64,000 nt of DNA from Paenibacillus polymyxa (GTDB lineage: Bacteria > Bacillota > Bacilli > Paenibacillales > Paenibacillaceae): positions 2,254,001 to 2,318,000 of the forward strand of contig NZ_CP015423.1 in the NCBI RefSeq assembly GCF_001719045.1, read 5' to 3'. A program made the position numbers and the translations under genes. The notes under the pieces are model-generated. The model saw only the letters and a program-made list of their open reading frames with translations. It did no database searches and had not been told where the DNA came from. This document shows positions 33,175 to 42,181 of this stretch, one piece after another; within the stretch, counting starts at the first letter, position 1; each line of letters opens with the position of its first letter.

Positions 33175-33203
33175 ATTGTACTCCTCTTTTCCAAAAAAAT
33201 CAA
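33175..33203 (-). promoter_or_regulatory. SigA promoter of the LysM gene
   Basis: Minus strand: TTGATT (33198-33203), exactly 17 bases, TACAAT (33175-33180). It is one of the best SigA matches in the window. The stretch from here to comFC (33204-33423) shows no gene. Confidence 0.75.
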
Positions 33204-33423
33204 CCTCTAAATTGAAATATTCTGTTTTCATCCCTCACTTCCTTACTTTTTGTTTGTCTCTATACTTTTTATTATATACCTCTCTCTAGCTCGTTGTCAA
33301 ATCCTGCTGATTGTACGGCTTAAAAGACTTTTACTCTATCATTTAATCCTACTTTCAAGAGAGTTATAACCTCTTTTTCATAGTTTCAAGCAAAATTTCA
33401 TGGAAAATACTAGATATTTAGAC

Positions 33424-34305
33424 TTATGATCTTGCTAAGGTCAGGCAAAAAATAGTCAAATGTATTCCTTGCTCTAATGCCTTTTCTCTCAAAACACGTG
33501 CACACGCCTGCAATGTGCTCCCCGTTGTATAAATATCATCTACAAGCAAAACGGTAACGGAAAGCTTGTTCTCCGTAACACATTGAGATTCAGTTTTTAA
33601 AATAAAAGACTTCATCAAATTCGCCATATTGGGGTGGACAGAAAACGCATTATTCATGGTGTTCATGCGTTCCTTTTTGGATTTAAAACTTTGTTTGCCT
33701 GTATCTTGTGGACGAGCAAGTAAAGATAGGAAGGGGAGCTTATTCCTCCTAGCAATCTCTTCTGCCAAGATCTGAGCCTGATTGAAGCCTCGCTCTGTCA
33801 GCCTCTTCTCACTTACCGGGACACAGGTCACTACATCCACACTCCACAAAGATTGCTTGAAACGAGAATGTTTAAGACTTGCAAACTCATACCTCATCGC
33901 CTGATAGGCTCGATTCATGATCTCGCCCAGCAAGGAGCCATACTTTTCATTTCCACGATATTTGAACTGCCCAATCCATTCTCTCATCATCGGTGTATAG
34001 CTGGTTGCACTCCGATTGCACACATAGTAACGTACTAATCGGTCAAGCCTTACGCAATCCGGGCAACACGTCGGACGTCCACAATAAACACAACGAATAT
34101 TGTAAACCCAAGGAATTTGAAGCGAACAAGAAGTACAAATTCCGGGAAATTCGGAAAAACGCCCTGTGAGAGTGCCGCAAGCCATACATGTTTGGGACTT
34201 GCGATGGAATAACCAATTCAAAAATAGACGGGTTGTTGGAATCATCCCCATACCAGAATGCACCTTTCTTGGTAGTTTACGTACCGACTTTGTTTCAGGT
34301 TTCAC
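33424..34305 (-). CDS. comFC: competence protein ComFC (phosphoribosyltransferase family)
   Basis: A ComFC/GntX-type protein, needed for DNA uptake or its single-strand processing in Bacillus. The N-terminal half has paired Cys motifs (C-M-A-C, C-T-S-C, then C-V-Y-C and C-C-P-D-C), two likely zinc ribbons. The C-terminal half is a type I phosphoribosyltransferase fold with VVTCVPVSEKRLTERGFNQAQILAE and the PRPP loop VLLVDDIYTTGSTL (near residues 250-263). The listed start is a GTG 32 bases after comFA with only GGA nearby; the ATG at 34251, with AAAGGTG 9 bases upstream, may be the true start (275 aa). The family is usually about 240 aa. No terminator is evident directly after it. Confidence 0.9.
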   Translation of the reverse strand: MKPETKSVRKLPRKVHSGMGMIPTTRLFLNWLFHRKSQTCMACGTLTGRFSEFPGICTSCSLQIPWVYNIRCVYCGRPTCCPDCVRLDRLVRYYVCNRSATSYTPMMREWIGQFKYRGNEKYGSLLGEIMNRAYQAMRYEFASLKHSRFKQSLWSVDVVTCVPVSEKRLTERGFNQAQILAEEIARRNKLPFLSLLARPQDTGKQSFKSKKERMNTMNNAFSVHPNMANLMKSFILKTESQCVTENKLSVTVLLVDDIYTTGSTLQACARVLREKALEQGIHLTIFCLTLARS

Positions 34306-34337
34306 ATTTCCAAAAAAACTTTTTTTATTTAATGCAT

Positions 34338-36452
34338 TTAGTGCTTCGCCTCCTTCAGGTATCCTCTTTTCCGAGCCAGTGCATTCATACGTTTAATCTG
34401 TCTAATTGCTCTCTTTTGACCTCGAGTCCATTGGGGGGATGTAAAAATAACACCTCCACATGGGTCATCCTTGGACCTTCCTGCGCGACCCGCCATTTGG
34501 ACAAGAGCGGCTTCATCAAAAAGACTGCTGTCCGCGTCTAATACGTACACATCACTCCGTGGAACAGTTACCCCTCGCTCCAAAATAGTCGTTGTAACCA
34601 GCACACGTATTTCAGTAGCTCGAAATAAGCGCACTTTAGAGGTTCTTTCTTCATCCTGTGAGGAGGTGCCTGCAATAGGTACATCAGGTAATTGTTTAAT
34701 CAGCAGCTTCACAAGTCCCTGAATATGTGAGATTCGTGTCACAAACAGGAAAACCTGTGCCCCACGTTGTATGGATACGCGTAGGCGTTGAATAAAGGAT
34801 GCGGGAAGCCGACCTTTTTGCAGCCAATGTTGCACTGAAGCAGTCTCCAGACGAAATGGGACAGGTAGAGGGTGACGATGAAAACGAACGGGAACCTTGG
34901 TGTGTGGCAGTAGACCGCGTGCAGCCTCTTTCTGCAAGGATTGCGGAGGTGTAGCAGACAAATAGATAAACTTTCCCTTCGGCTTACATACTGCTCGTGC
35001 AGCAAAGGCAAGCATAGGATCATTGTGATAAGGGAACGCGTCTATCTCATCAATCACAACCAAATCAAAGGCTTGACGATAACGCAATAGCTGATGTGTC
35101 GTTGCCAGTGTAAGCTGTCCCCTTTGCCACCGTTCTGCGCTTCCCCCGTAGAGCGTCACCATGCTCACATCGGGAAAAGCGATGGCCAAACGAGGCGCTA
35201 ACTCCAGTACCACATCACGGCGTGGTGTTGCCACAAGTGCCGTTCCTCCGTGGTCCAACACATATTGCAAAAGCGGAAACATCATTTCCGTCTTGCCTGC
35301 GCCTGTTACAGCCCAGAGCAGAAAACGTTCTACCGTGGTATCAGGTACCTGCCGATCAGCGTTATGTCTCGCACCTTCGCCAGGTTTTGGCGAAGACTGC
35401 TTGCTGCGGGCAAGGTTGCTGCCCTGCGAAGCGGCAGCATCTGATCCCCGGCGCGCAACCCTAACGCGCCGGAACAACGCCCGGAGCCCACGGCCTTCCG
35501 GGCGAAAACGAGCCCGCACTTCGCCGTGCGGTGCGGCCAAAAAGCGCAGCGCCGCTTCGGCGGCGGCACGTTGTGCAGGGCTCAGCCCCCAGCGGTCGAG
35601 TTCCGTCGCCGGGGCCCTGCCTGCTGTGCACGGCAGGACGGGTTTCGCTACGCCACGAAGCAGCAGCGAGCATTCACGGCTGCGCCCGAGTGCGAGACAT
35701 GTCTCGCAGTAAGCGCACGCCTTACGTCCGCACGATGCGCAGCTCGTGCGGTGCACTATCCCGCTGCCACAACGATTGCAGCGAAGTTCATGCGTACGCG
35801 CGGCAGACCAGCGCGTACGTGGTGCTGGAGCGAGGCCAGCAGCAAAGCAGAGTCGGCCTTGCAGATATGCAAGTTGTGCAGCGGATCGCCAAGTATGCTC
35901 CAAACCTGGCGCTGCCTCTGCCAGCAGCGCTTCGACTTCCGGAACGAGTAACTGGCGTCCTAACAACAAATTTGCCAGTTCATTCGCTTGTCGTGTTAAA
36001 CACTCCCTATCCAATCCATCAATTCCCGTGATGAGACTCCTTTTTTGAAAAAAACGTAAAACTCCGTCTGTTTCCCGTCCCTCATCCCCACCTTTTGTGC
36101 AGGAAGTCCACCCTTGTACATGATCCCAAATGCATATATTTTCTACTCCTCCAGATAAAATTCGTTCACCATCAAAAGGCTCAAGAGCCAGTTCACTTTT
36201 TAGCTGTGCGAGAATATAAGCCCACCACTGCCCTTTTCCCCATCGCTCCATATCTGCCAATTCCTTAAATGTTTCGCACAACTTTGTCCCCCAGGACAAG
36301 GGAAGCTCATCTCCTAATAACACCCATCTTTCGACAACATTCTCCTGCCCCTCATCTTGATTCATCCACCATGTCATATCTACTCGAATATCCGCAGATA
36401 ATCGGAGAGTCCAATTCCCTTTATACCTCACTGCATATACTGCAATCTTCAC
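34338..36452 (-). CDS. comFA: competence ATP-dependent DNA helicase/translocase ComFA
   Basis: A 704-residue DEAD-box-type ATPase that drives uptake of single-stranded DNA. In order: a poorly conserved N-terminal part, a four-Cys zinc finger (C-N-R-C-G and C-A-S-C-G...C-A-Y-C, about 225-250), the Q-type motif LSPAQRAAA (about 290), Walker A AVTGAGKTE (about 382-390), the DEID box in VVIDEIDAFPYHNDP, SATPP, and a helicase C domain ending with QMAGRAGRS. Between LSPAQ and Walker A lies an extra stretch of about 70 residues, Arg/Ala-rich and GC-rich, absent from B. subtilis ComFA. I start at GTG 36452 (GGGAGG 11 bases upstream), because the longer frame begins inside the preceding terminator. 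No comFB is present; comFC follows by 32 bases. Confidence 0.9.
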   Translation of the reverse strand: MKIAVYAVRYKGNWTLRLSADIRVDMTWWMNQDEGQENVVERWVLLGDELPLSWGTKLCETFKELADMERWGKGQWWAYILAQLKSELALEPFDGERILSGGVENICIWDHVQGWTSCTKGGDEGRETDGVLRFFQKRSLITGIDGLDRECLTRQANELANLLLGRQLLVPEVEALLAEAAPGLEHTWRSAAQLAYLQGRLCFAAGLAPAPRTRWSAARTHELRCNRCGSGIVHRTSCASCGRKACAYCETCLALGRSRECSLLLRGVAKPVLPCTAGRAPATELDRWGLSPAQRAAAEAALRFLAAPHGEVRARFRPEGRGLRALFRRVRVARRGSDAAASQGSNLARSKQSSPKPGEGARHNADRQVPDTTVERFLLWAVTGAGKTEMMFPLLQYVLDHGGTALVATPRRDVVLELAPRLAIAFPDVSMVTLYGGSAERWQRGQLTLATTHQLLRYRQAFDLVVIDEIDAFPYHNDPMLAFAARAVCKPKGKFIYLSATPPQSLQKEAARGLLPHTKVPVRFHRHPLPVPFRLETASVQHWLQKGRLPASFIQRLRVSIQRGAQVFLFVTRISHIQGLVKLLIKQLPDVPIAGTSSQDEERTSKVRLFRATEIRVLVTTTILERGVTVPRSDVYVLDADSSLFDEAALVQMAGRAGRSKDDPCGGVIFTSPQWTRGQKRAIRQIKRMNALARKRGYLKEAKH

Positions 36453-36509
36453 CTTCCCCTGCTCCTCCCATTCATGATTTTTGCGGTTCTTGTTACCCCA
36501 GAGAACAGC

Positions 36510-36550
36510 AAAAAAGCACACTCCTATGGCTAATAGCCTGAAGTGTGCTT
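36510..36550 (-). terminator. terminator before comFA
   Basis: AAGCACACT and AGTGTGCTT, with inner GGCTA/TAGCC, form a two-part stem; the minus strand then runs TTTTTTGC. It ends the unit containing the small gene at 36653 and overlaps the 5' end of the longest comFA frame, which rules out that upstream start. Confidence 0.8.
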
Positions 36551-36652
36551 CACATCAAGTAGATCTCAACGAAATCCCTGTCGTCTTGCCTATGCAACTG
36601 TTTTAAAACATTTATATCCGATTTTAACCACGATGTCCACAATCCCCTATCG

Positions 36653-37093
36653 CTAAGGAACAAATGGGGCGTCCGCCAACGACTTGACCGTTCTAAGATC
36701 AATAACAACCTGCTTTTCACCGCCTGACTTCGGTAAGACCGGGTTCCCCGGTGAAAAACGACTTGAAATGACTGAAACATCCATATGACTATAGCGTAGT
36801 AGCCGTGTCAGAATCGGTAGCGTATCGTCCATAGATTCATCATCCAGTACTGTCACATGTAGCGGCCTCCGGTGTAGCCAGGCAAGTATGTTCAGCGAAC
36901 GCATCACCCATTCCACACGATCTCCGTCATTGGACGTAATCACAATATAGCGAGTCGCGCGATGACCCGGAGATATTGCGCGTGAATCTTCACCATTGTG
37001 ATAAGCCTGAACCGCCTGTCGTATATACATAAGATGAACGACTGCGGCTCCCACACCGTATATAAGCAATATCCAAACCAAGTGAGCCGTCAC
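36653..37093 (-). CDS. small membrane protein with glycosyltransferase-2-like fragment
   Basis: A 146-residue protein with one N-terminal membrane segment (LVWILLIYGVGAAVVHLMYI, about 5-24) and a cytoplasmic part. The latter has VITSNDGDRVEWVMRSLNILAWL and HVTVLDDESMDDTLPILTRL (about 79-98), the order and spacing of the first half of a GT-2 fold. The rest of such an enzyme is missing, so catalysis is doubtful; a derived or degenerate family specific to Paenibacillus is likely. The GTG start has AGGAGGAGGTGG 7 bases upstream. It lies 170 bases after degU, before a terminator. Function unknown. Confidence 0.6.
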   Translation of the reverse strand: MTAHLVWILLIYGVGAAVVHLMYIRQAVQAYHNGEDSRAISPGHRATRYIVITSNDGDRVEWVMRSLNILAWLHRRPLHVTVLDDESMDDTLPILTRLLRYSHMDVSVISSRFSPGNPVLPKSGGEKQVVIDLRTVKSLADAPFVP

Positions 37094-37262
37094 GAGGGTT
37101 CCACCTCCTCCTATAGCGACAATATATGCCGTATAACAGGAAGAGGTGTCACGGTTATGTACTGGGTTTCCGTATGAGCGGACATATCGCTCCCAAAGAA
37201 AGGCGGTATAGCATTCATATCTATTAGCAGCTGCATCATCTAATTCATGGAAAGACTACACT

Positions 37263-37985
37263 TTACAGCGTAACCCATCCATATTTAATTGAGTTAATAA
37301 CTGCTTGTGTACGGTCATCAACCTCCATTTTTTGCAGAATGCTGCTGACATGGTTTTTGACTGTTTTCTCACTAATGAATAAATATTCACCGATCATCTT
37401 GTTGCTCTTACCTTCAGCCATCAGACGCAGCACTTCAGCTTCACGACGGGTCAATGGATTATTTTCACCTGCGACAAACTTCACGCCGGCTTCCTTCGTA
37501 TGACCTTCAGCCATAGCCCCTGTTTCATTCAGGTAGGTCATCCGGCGAAGCTGCTGAATGAGCTTACCCGTTACCTTCGGATGGATAAACGCATATCCTT
37601 CATGAACCGAACGAATTGCATTAATGAGGGACTCGGCCTCCATATCTTTTAACAGATAACCATTGGCTCCCTTGCGCAACGTCTCGAATACATAGCTTTC
37701 ATCATCATGAATGGATAAAATGATAACTTTGACATCCGGGAACATCTCACGCAGTTTTTCGGTTGCCTCTACACCATTTTCAATTGGCATATTAATGTCC
37801 ATCAGAACAATATCTGGTTTCTCTACGTTACAGAATTCCAACACTTGAATACCATCGCCACATTCTCCGATGACCTCAATGTCGTCCTCCATATTCAAAA
37901 TACGTTTAAGTCCTTCACGGAACAACTGATGATCGTCCGCTAAGAGAACTTTAATGGGTGCATTGCTAATTTCCTGATTTTCCAT
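37263..37985 (-). CDS. degU: response regulator DegU
   Basis: A 240-residue NarL/LuxR-family regulator. The receiver domain (about 12-130) has D17/D18, phospho-acceptor D63 ([10 protein letters not shown]), the Ser/Thr-type [10 protein letters not shown] and the switch Lys in GANGYLLKD. The LuxR HTH (about 175-235) reads [42 protein letters not shown]. It is close to Bacillus DegU, which controls exoenzymes, competence, motility and biofilm. AAAGGAG lies 7 bases before the ATG and overlaps the end of degS (4-base gap), so the pair is coupled. Downstream competence and flagellar genes are plausible targets. Confidence 0.95.
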   Translation of the reverse strand: MENQEISNAPIKVLLADDHQLFREGLKRILNMEDDIEVIGECGDGIQVLEFCNVEKPDIVLMDINMPIENGVEATEKLREMFPDVKVIILSIHDDESYVFETLRKGANGYLLKDMEAESLINAIRSVHEGYAFIHPKVTGKLIQQLRRMTYLNETGAMAEGHTKEAGVKFVAGENNPLTRREAEVLRLMAEGKSNKMIGEYLFISEKTVKNHVSSILQKMEVDDRTQAVINSIKYGWVTL

Positions 37986-37989
37986 GTTG

Positions 37990-39150
37990 TTACTCCTTTC
38001 CCTTTTCCACGTTGGTTGGGATATGAATCACTATCTTGGTGCCTTGATTCTCAGCTGATTCGATCTCCATTCTCCCCTCGAGCAGTTCAACCCTTTCCCG
38101 CATACCAATCAGACCAAAATGCCCATGATCTTTGCTTTTTTGCTGAAAAAGCTCTGGCTTAAAGCCCAAACCATTATCCTGCACCACGATTTTTACAAGC
38201 TGCGCCTGATAGGTAATCTCAACAAGCACATAGGTAGGATAAGCATGCTTGGCAGCGTTGGTCAAAGCTTCCTGGATCAGACGGTAAATGGCTGCTTCCA
38301 TCGCGGAAGAGAGACGGTGTTCCTTGCCCCTTGTTTCAAAAAGCGATCTAATTTTCGTTTTTTCTTCAAAATCCTGCACATATTTCCGGAGCGTCGGAAT
38401 AAGTCCCAGGTCATCCAGGGCCATAGGACGCAAATTGAAAATGACCTTTCGCATTTCCTCAAGACTGGAGCGAACCTGTTTCTTCAAGTCTACTATTTCG
38501 TCCTGAACCATCTTAAATTCCTGCTTGGCGATCATTCTTTCCACAATTTCCGTCCTAAGCACTAGATGCGCAAGGAGCTGCGCAGGTCCATCGTGAATTT
38601 CACGGGATATACGTTTGCGCTCCTCTTCCTGAGCCAAAATAATTTTCAGACCAATAAACTGCCGGTTTTTGGCCGATTCGATGATCCGCGTCACTTGCCC
38701 CAATTCACCCGACAAATATTCCAGCACGACCCCCATCTGCGAACCGATGGTTTCGGCGCGCTCGACAGAAGCCTCGACACTTTTGGCCCGCTTTTGAAGA
38801 TCATCTCTTCTGGCTTTGAGATACATTTCCTTCTCGCGGAAAATCATCACATCGAGTTGAAGCTGTGTTGCCTTCTCATAAGCCTGCTTGATATCCTCTT
38901 CCGAATAGCGAACGAAGTCGCGGCTGACCTCAGTCAACCGAATGCGGGACCGCCGATAGTTCATTTCCAGCTGGTCCACCTTTTCGATCGTTTCTGCTGT
39001 TTCCTTCAAGACGCTCTGGAGCTCCTGATTTAACGTGACCAGCTCGGTCCGGGCCGTGTCCAATATTTCGAACATCTGATATTTGCTGTTCTCCATCACC
39101 TGGATGGCATTTTTAATGACTCGGTCTATGATATCGGCTTGAAAGTCCAC
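37990..39150 (-). CDS. degS: sensor histidine kinase DegS
   Basis: A 386-residue cytoplasmic histidine kinase without membrane segments, like Bacillus DegS. The N-terminal DegS sensor region (1-165) is a long coiled coil. The HisKA_3 box EEERKRISREIHDGPAQLLAHLVLR carries the phosphorylated His186. The HATPase_c domain (about 270-380) has EALTNAAKHA (N box), VQDNGLGF (G1) and GHFGLIGMRERVELLEG (G2). It phosphorylates DegU. The start is a GTG at 39150 (GGAG 10 bases upstream). It follows the phosphodiester glycosidase by 47 bases on the same strand, with no terminator, so partial co-transcription is possible. Confidence 0.95.
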   Translation of the reverse strand: MDFQADIIDRVIKNAIQVMENSKYQMFEILDTARTELVTLNQELQSVLKETAETIEKVDQLEMNYRRSRIRLTEVSRDFVRYSEEDIKQAYEKATQLQLDVMIFREKEMYLKARRDDLQKRAKSVEASVERAETIGSQMGVVLEYLSGELGQVTRIIESAKNRQFIGLKIILAQEEERKRISREIHDGPAQLLAHLVLRTEIVERMIAKQEFKMVQDEIVDLKKQVRSSLEEMRKVIFNLRPMALDDLGLIPTLRKYVQDFEEKTKIRSLFETRGKEHRLSSAMEAAIYRLIQEALTNAAKHAYPTYVLVEITYQAQLVKIVVQDNGLGFKPELFQQKSKDHGHFGLIGMRERVELLEGRMEIESAENQGTKIVIHIPTNVEKGKE

Positions 39151-39197
39151 AAATGTTCTACTCCAATCCTAGCATTTCAAGTATATATCATACCATA

Positions 39198-41915
39198 TCA
39201 TGACTGGAGGGTGATGGTCTTCGTTTCTTGTTCCCATTTTACAGTCATTCCTAACTGCTCAGAAACGAGTCTCAATGGGACTAAAGTCCTACCTCCTAGC
39301 ACAATGGGTGCAACATCAGTGCTTTGACGCTTCCCGTTCAGAACAACTTCTTTTTTCCCTACGGTCAAATCCATCAGCACACCGCCGCGCATAATGGTGA
39401 TCCGCTGATCGCCCGCATTCCATTTGGCTTGTCCGCCAAATGCGTCCAGTACATACTTGATCGGAACATACGTTGAACCATCGCGAGTCATCGGAGCGGC
39501 ATCAATCGTGGTCGGCGTTCCGTTCACCGTCATTGATTTTTGTCCAATCGTCATTTGAGCTGTTCCTTTTTTGAGTCCTTCTGTACCGACCGTTCCTGGT
39601 GTATTAAAAGAAATATTATCAAAAGCAACATTACCTGTTTTAGCACGCTCGTCCTGACCCTCTGCTACATTGACCACATAAAGACGCTTCAGCTTCGCCG
39701 GATACGAAATATTCAAACCGCTCATATCTGCGTTAATGGTTTTCCAGCCGTTCCAGTCGATCACTTTAGCGAGATCAATATATGCTGTTTTGCCTTGGGC
39801 ATCCTCTAGCTCCGCACGCAGCCAGTTCAGACTCTTATCCCCTCTGACATCAATTGAGATAGAAGCAGCCGCCTGTTCAAGCGTTTTCCCGGATGTGCCG
39901 TTCAATTGAGCGTAAGCATACATTTTACCACTGCCGTTCGTCATATCGTAGTTCAGCTCCAGCACTCTGGAATTGGCATGGTCGCCATCTCCTTGTACAA
40001 CAGCCGCTGTGCCGGTAACACCTTCCACATTCGAAGTAAAATCAACCGGATACGAAACATTTTCGAAGTTCTCCCAGTTGTTTGTACTTGCTCCGCCAGC
40101 AGACAGGAAGACGACAGCGCTGAAACCATCATAGCGACCGATGGCATAGCCCGTTTTCACGCCTGCATCCACTGTATTTACCGTAAGCTGATTGTCCTTG
40201 ACACTTCCCTTAAAGCCGATGAACTCCCATTTGAGCGCATCTGACGTAATGCTGACACTCTGTCCATCTTTTGTCTTTGCCGTTACCGGTACAGCGATTT
40301 TAGCTCCAGCGGTAAGCGAGCCACTTCCAGTGCCAGCGGTAAGTGATGAAATTTCATCTGCTCCAAGCACCGTGACCTTGGTTGTAGCGCTGGCTGAGCC
40401 ACTGGATGCCGTTAAAGTAGCAGTTCCCGGTTTGGCTCCCTTTACAGCACCGCCGCTCACTGAAACAACAGCCGGATTGCTGGATTTCCACGTCACTTGT
40501 ACTTTCGAGGTATCGAATGGATTGTAGTAATTGTCATAACCTTTGAAGGAATAGCTTCCGGTCTGACCAATCAGCAACGTTTTATTGCCCTTGATGGTGA
40601 AGCCTTTGAGCGTTCCTTTAGGAGCATTGGTATATACCCCCACTCCATTTACAATACTACGTTGCTCTGTGCCATATTCTGTATTGAACGTAAGTCCCAC
40701 TGTCGTATCTCCCAAATCACGAGTCACCATGGTGGTAGAGCCGCCCCCGTCAAGGTTCATACCCTTCCAGACGCCAATATCTTTCATCAGCGTTTGCAAC
40801 TCGCTCAGGGATACACCAACGCTGTTCCCATTCTTCTCAACAGCAATGACATAAGCGTAACGCTTGTCACGAGAATATCCCAGAGCTGTACGCGCACGCG
40901 TCCCGCCTATGCTTGTTGTGCTTCGAGAAAAAGAGGTTTTCTGACCGTCATTTACTAATATGGTATGTCCACCAATCATCATTTGAAGGTTAGAAGGATC
41001 TACTTCGCTCCCTGTCGATTTAACCCGAAGGTGATAGCTTGTTTCTACCGTCTGTCCCACGGTCAGATGCGCTTTGGCATAATCAGCAGCTTTACCATGA
41101 GTACGTAAAATATAGCCATCCTGCGGAACGGTCATATTCAACGTAGCATTGTCGGAGACTTGTGTAACCACACCATTTTGTACCAATATCTCGGTGGGCG
41201 TTGTCGAACTGTTTTTGGGCCGCTCAATCGCTTTCCAAGCAGATGTATAAATATACATAGCATTAGAGTGGCTATAGCCGCCCCCACTCGTCTCAGGCGA
41301 ATACGAAGCCTTGTTCATCCCCGCCAAAGAGAAGGACGACCCATCTCCAGCTTTTACTGTACCTTCAAAAGTAAACTGCTCCACCATGGGAGAACCATCC
41401 TTGGTTACAGCAAAGGCATACATACCCGTTAAATCAGACGGAGTAGACATCAACACACCCTTGGATACTTGTCCACCGATCGGCGCTCCCTCGCTGGAGG
41501 TATTAAAATAATCTCCGTTTACACCAGCAACCGCCCCGGTCTCTTTTGCCATGCCACCTGTACTCTGACGGGTCGTAAACTGTCCATTCTTCCCCGTCAT
41601 GACATCCAGCTTGACGTACGGATTTTGTAAGTCCACTCGAATGATATCAGCCAGCGCTGTTCCTTTGGACCCTTTAAAACGATATTTCAATAATGTTGCA
41701 CCCGAAGTAATGATCTCTTCGCCCAATTTTACAGTTGAACCAGAGGCTGCACTTGCGATTGGAGCAGACATCCAACCATTCAAGGGGATTAGAGCCCCAG
41801 TTCCAGCAACCGGACCGACCCATAATACCCCTGCCAGTGTTAACACGGCCCATCTTTTAGCAATTCCTCTACCATTTACTTTCACTTCACTCTGTTTCTT
41901 ATTACTTAAAAACAT
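39198..41915 (-). CDS. secreted phosphodiester glycosidase with Big and stalk domains
   Basis: An approximately 905-residue exported protein. After a signal peptide with a longish basic start (cleavage near IASA-AS), the N-terminal third to half carries a NAGPA-like phosphodiester glycosidase domain: VAGVNGDYFNTSSEGAPIGG, ARTALGYSRDK and the signature GMNLDGGGSTTMVTRDLG. This family removes sugars linked by phosphodiester bonds. Next come a Big-2/Ig-like domain (VTWKSSNPAVVSVSGGAVKGAKPGTATLTA), a carbohydrate-binding-like region (about 620-780), and a C-terminal copper-amine-oxidase-type stalk domain (VNGTPTTIDAAPM...STYVPIKYVLDAFG to TLVPLRLVSEQLGMTVKW). I prefer ATG 41915 (GGGAGC 10 bases upstream); the frame is open to 41948. 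Wall teichoic or wall glycan is a guess at the substrate. Confidence 0.82.
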   Translation of the reverse strand: MFLSNKKQSEVKVNGRGIAKRWAVLTLAGVLWVGPVAGTGALIPLNGWMSAPIASAASGSTVKLGEEIITSGATLLKYRFKGSKGTALADIIRVDLQNPYVKLDVMTGKNGQFTTRQSTGGMAKETGAVAGVNGDYFNTSSEGAPIGGQVSKGVLMSTPSDLTGMYAFAVTKDGSPMVEQFTFEGTVKAGDGSSFSLAGMNKASYSPETSGGGYSHSNAMYIYTSAWKAIERPKNSSTTPTEILVQNGVVTQVSDNATLNMTVPQDGYILRTHGKAADYAKAHLTVGQTVETSYHLRVKSTGSEVDPSNLQMMIGGHTILVNDGQKTSFSRSTTSIGGTRARTALGYSRDKRYAYVIAVEKNGNSVGVSLSELQTLMKDIGVWKGMNLDGGGSTTMVTRDLGDTTVGLTFNTEYGTEQRSIVNGVGVYTNAPKGTLKGFTIKGNKTLLIGQTGSYSFKGYDNYYNPFDTSKVQVTWKSSNPAVVSVSGGAVKGAKPGTATLTASSGSASATTKVTVLGADEISSLTAGTGSGSLTAGAKIAVPVTAKTKDGQSVSITSDALKWEFIGFKGSVKDNQLTVNTVDAGVKTGYAIGRYDGFSAVVFLSAGGASTNNWENFENVSYPVDFTSNVEGVTGTAAVVQGDGDHANSRVLELNYDMTNGSGKMYAYAQLNGTSGKTLEQAAASISIDVRGDKSLNWLRAELEDAQGKTAYIDLAKVIDWNGWKTINADMSGLNISYPAKLKRLYVVNVAEGQDERAKTGNVAFDNISFNTPGTVGTEGLKKGTAQMTIGQKSMTVNGTPTTIDAAPMTRDGSTYVPIKYVLDAFGGQAKWNAGDQRITIMRGGVLMDLTVGKKEVVLNGKRQSTDVAPIVLGGRTLVPLRLVSEQLGMTVKWEQETKTITLQS

Positions 41916-42073
41916 TTGGATAATAGCTCCCATCTCCAGTGTATTCAAACGGTTTTATTCCGCACGTGTACTCTATCAATAAACAAAAAAATCCTCTTAT
42001 GTTAATAGACTTATTATATAGGCAAAAGTTACGAAAATCCCGTCAACTAATTCATAAAATCTAAAACGACGAA

Positions 42074-42103
42074 TTGACGAATGCAATATCGGCGCACTAT
42101 AAT
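42074..42103 (+). promoter_or_regulatory. SigA promoter of the adaptor-RND-tetR operon
   Basis: TTGACG (42074-42079), 18 bases, TATAAT (42098-42103). The start point falls inside the palindrome that follows. Confidence 0.8.
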
Positions 42104-42105
42104 AC

Positions 42106-42127
42106 ATTTGAACTTAATAGTTCAAAT
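42106..42127 (+). promoter_or_regulatory. palindromic operator, probable TetR site
   Basis: ATTTGAACT (42106-42114) and its exact reverse complement AGTTCAAAT (42119-42127) flank TAAT. It begins two bases after the -10, where a bound repressor would block transcription. A further TAGTTCA half-site lies near 42136. The TetR-family gene at the end of the same operon is the likely ligand-responsive repressor. Confidence 0.75.
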
Positions 42128-42181
42128 AATACTGATTAGTTCACAACTCCAATTATGACCCTATCGGAAGGATTGATAATC

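Noticed and set aside
35161..36048. Several long plus-strand frames opposite comFA
   Set aside because: They coincide with the GC-rich part of comFA, where stop codons are rare in all frames; no start signals.
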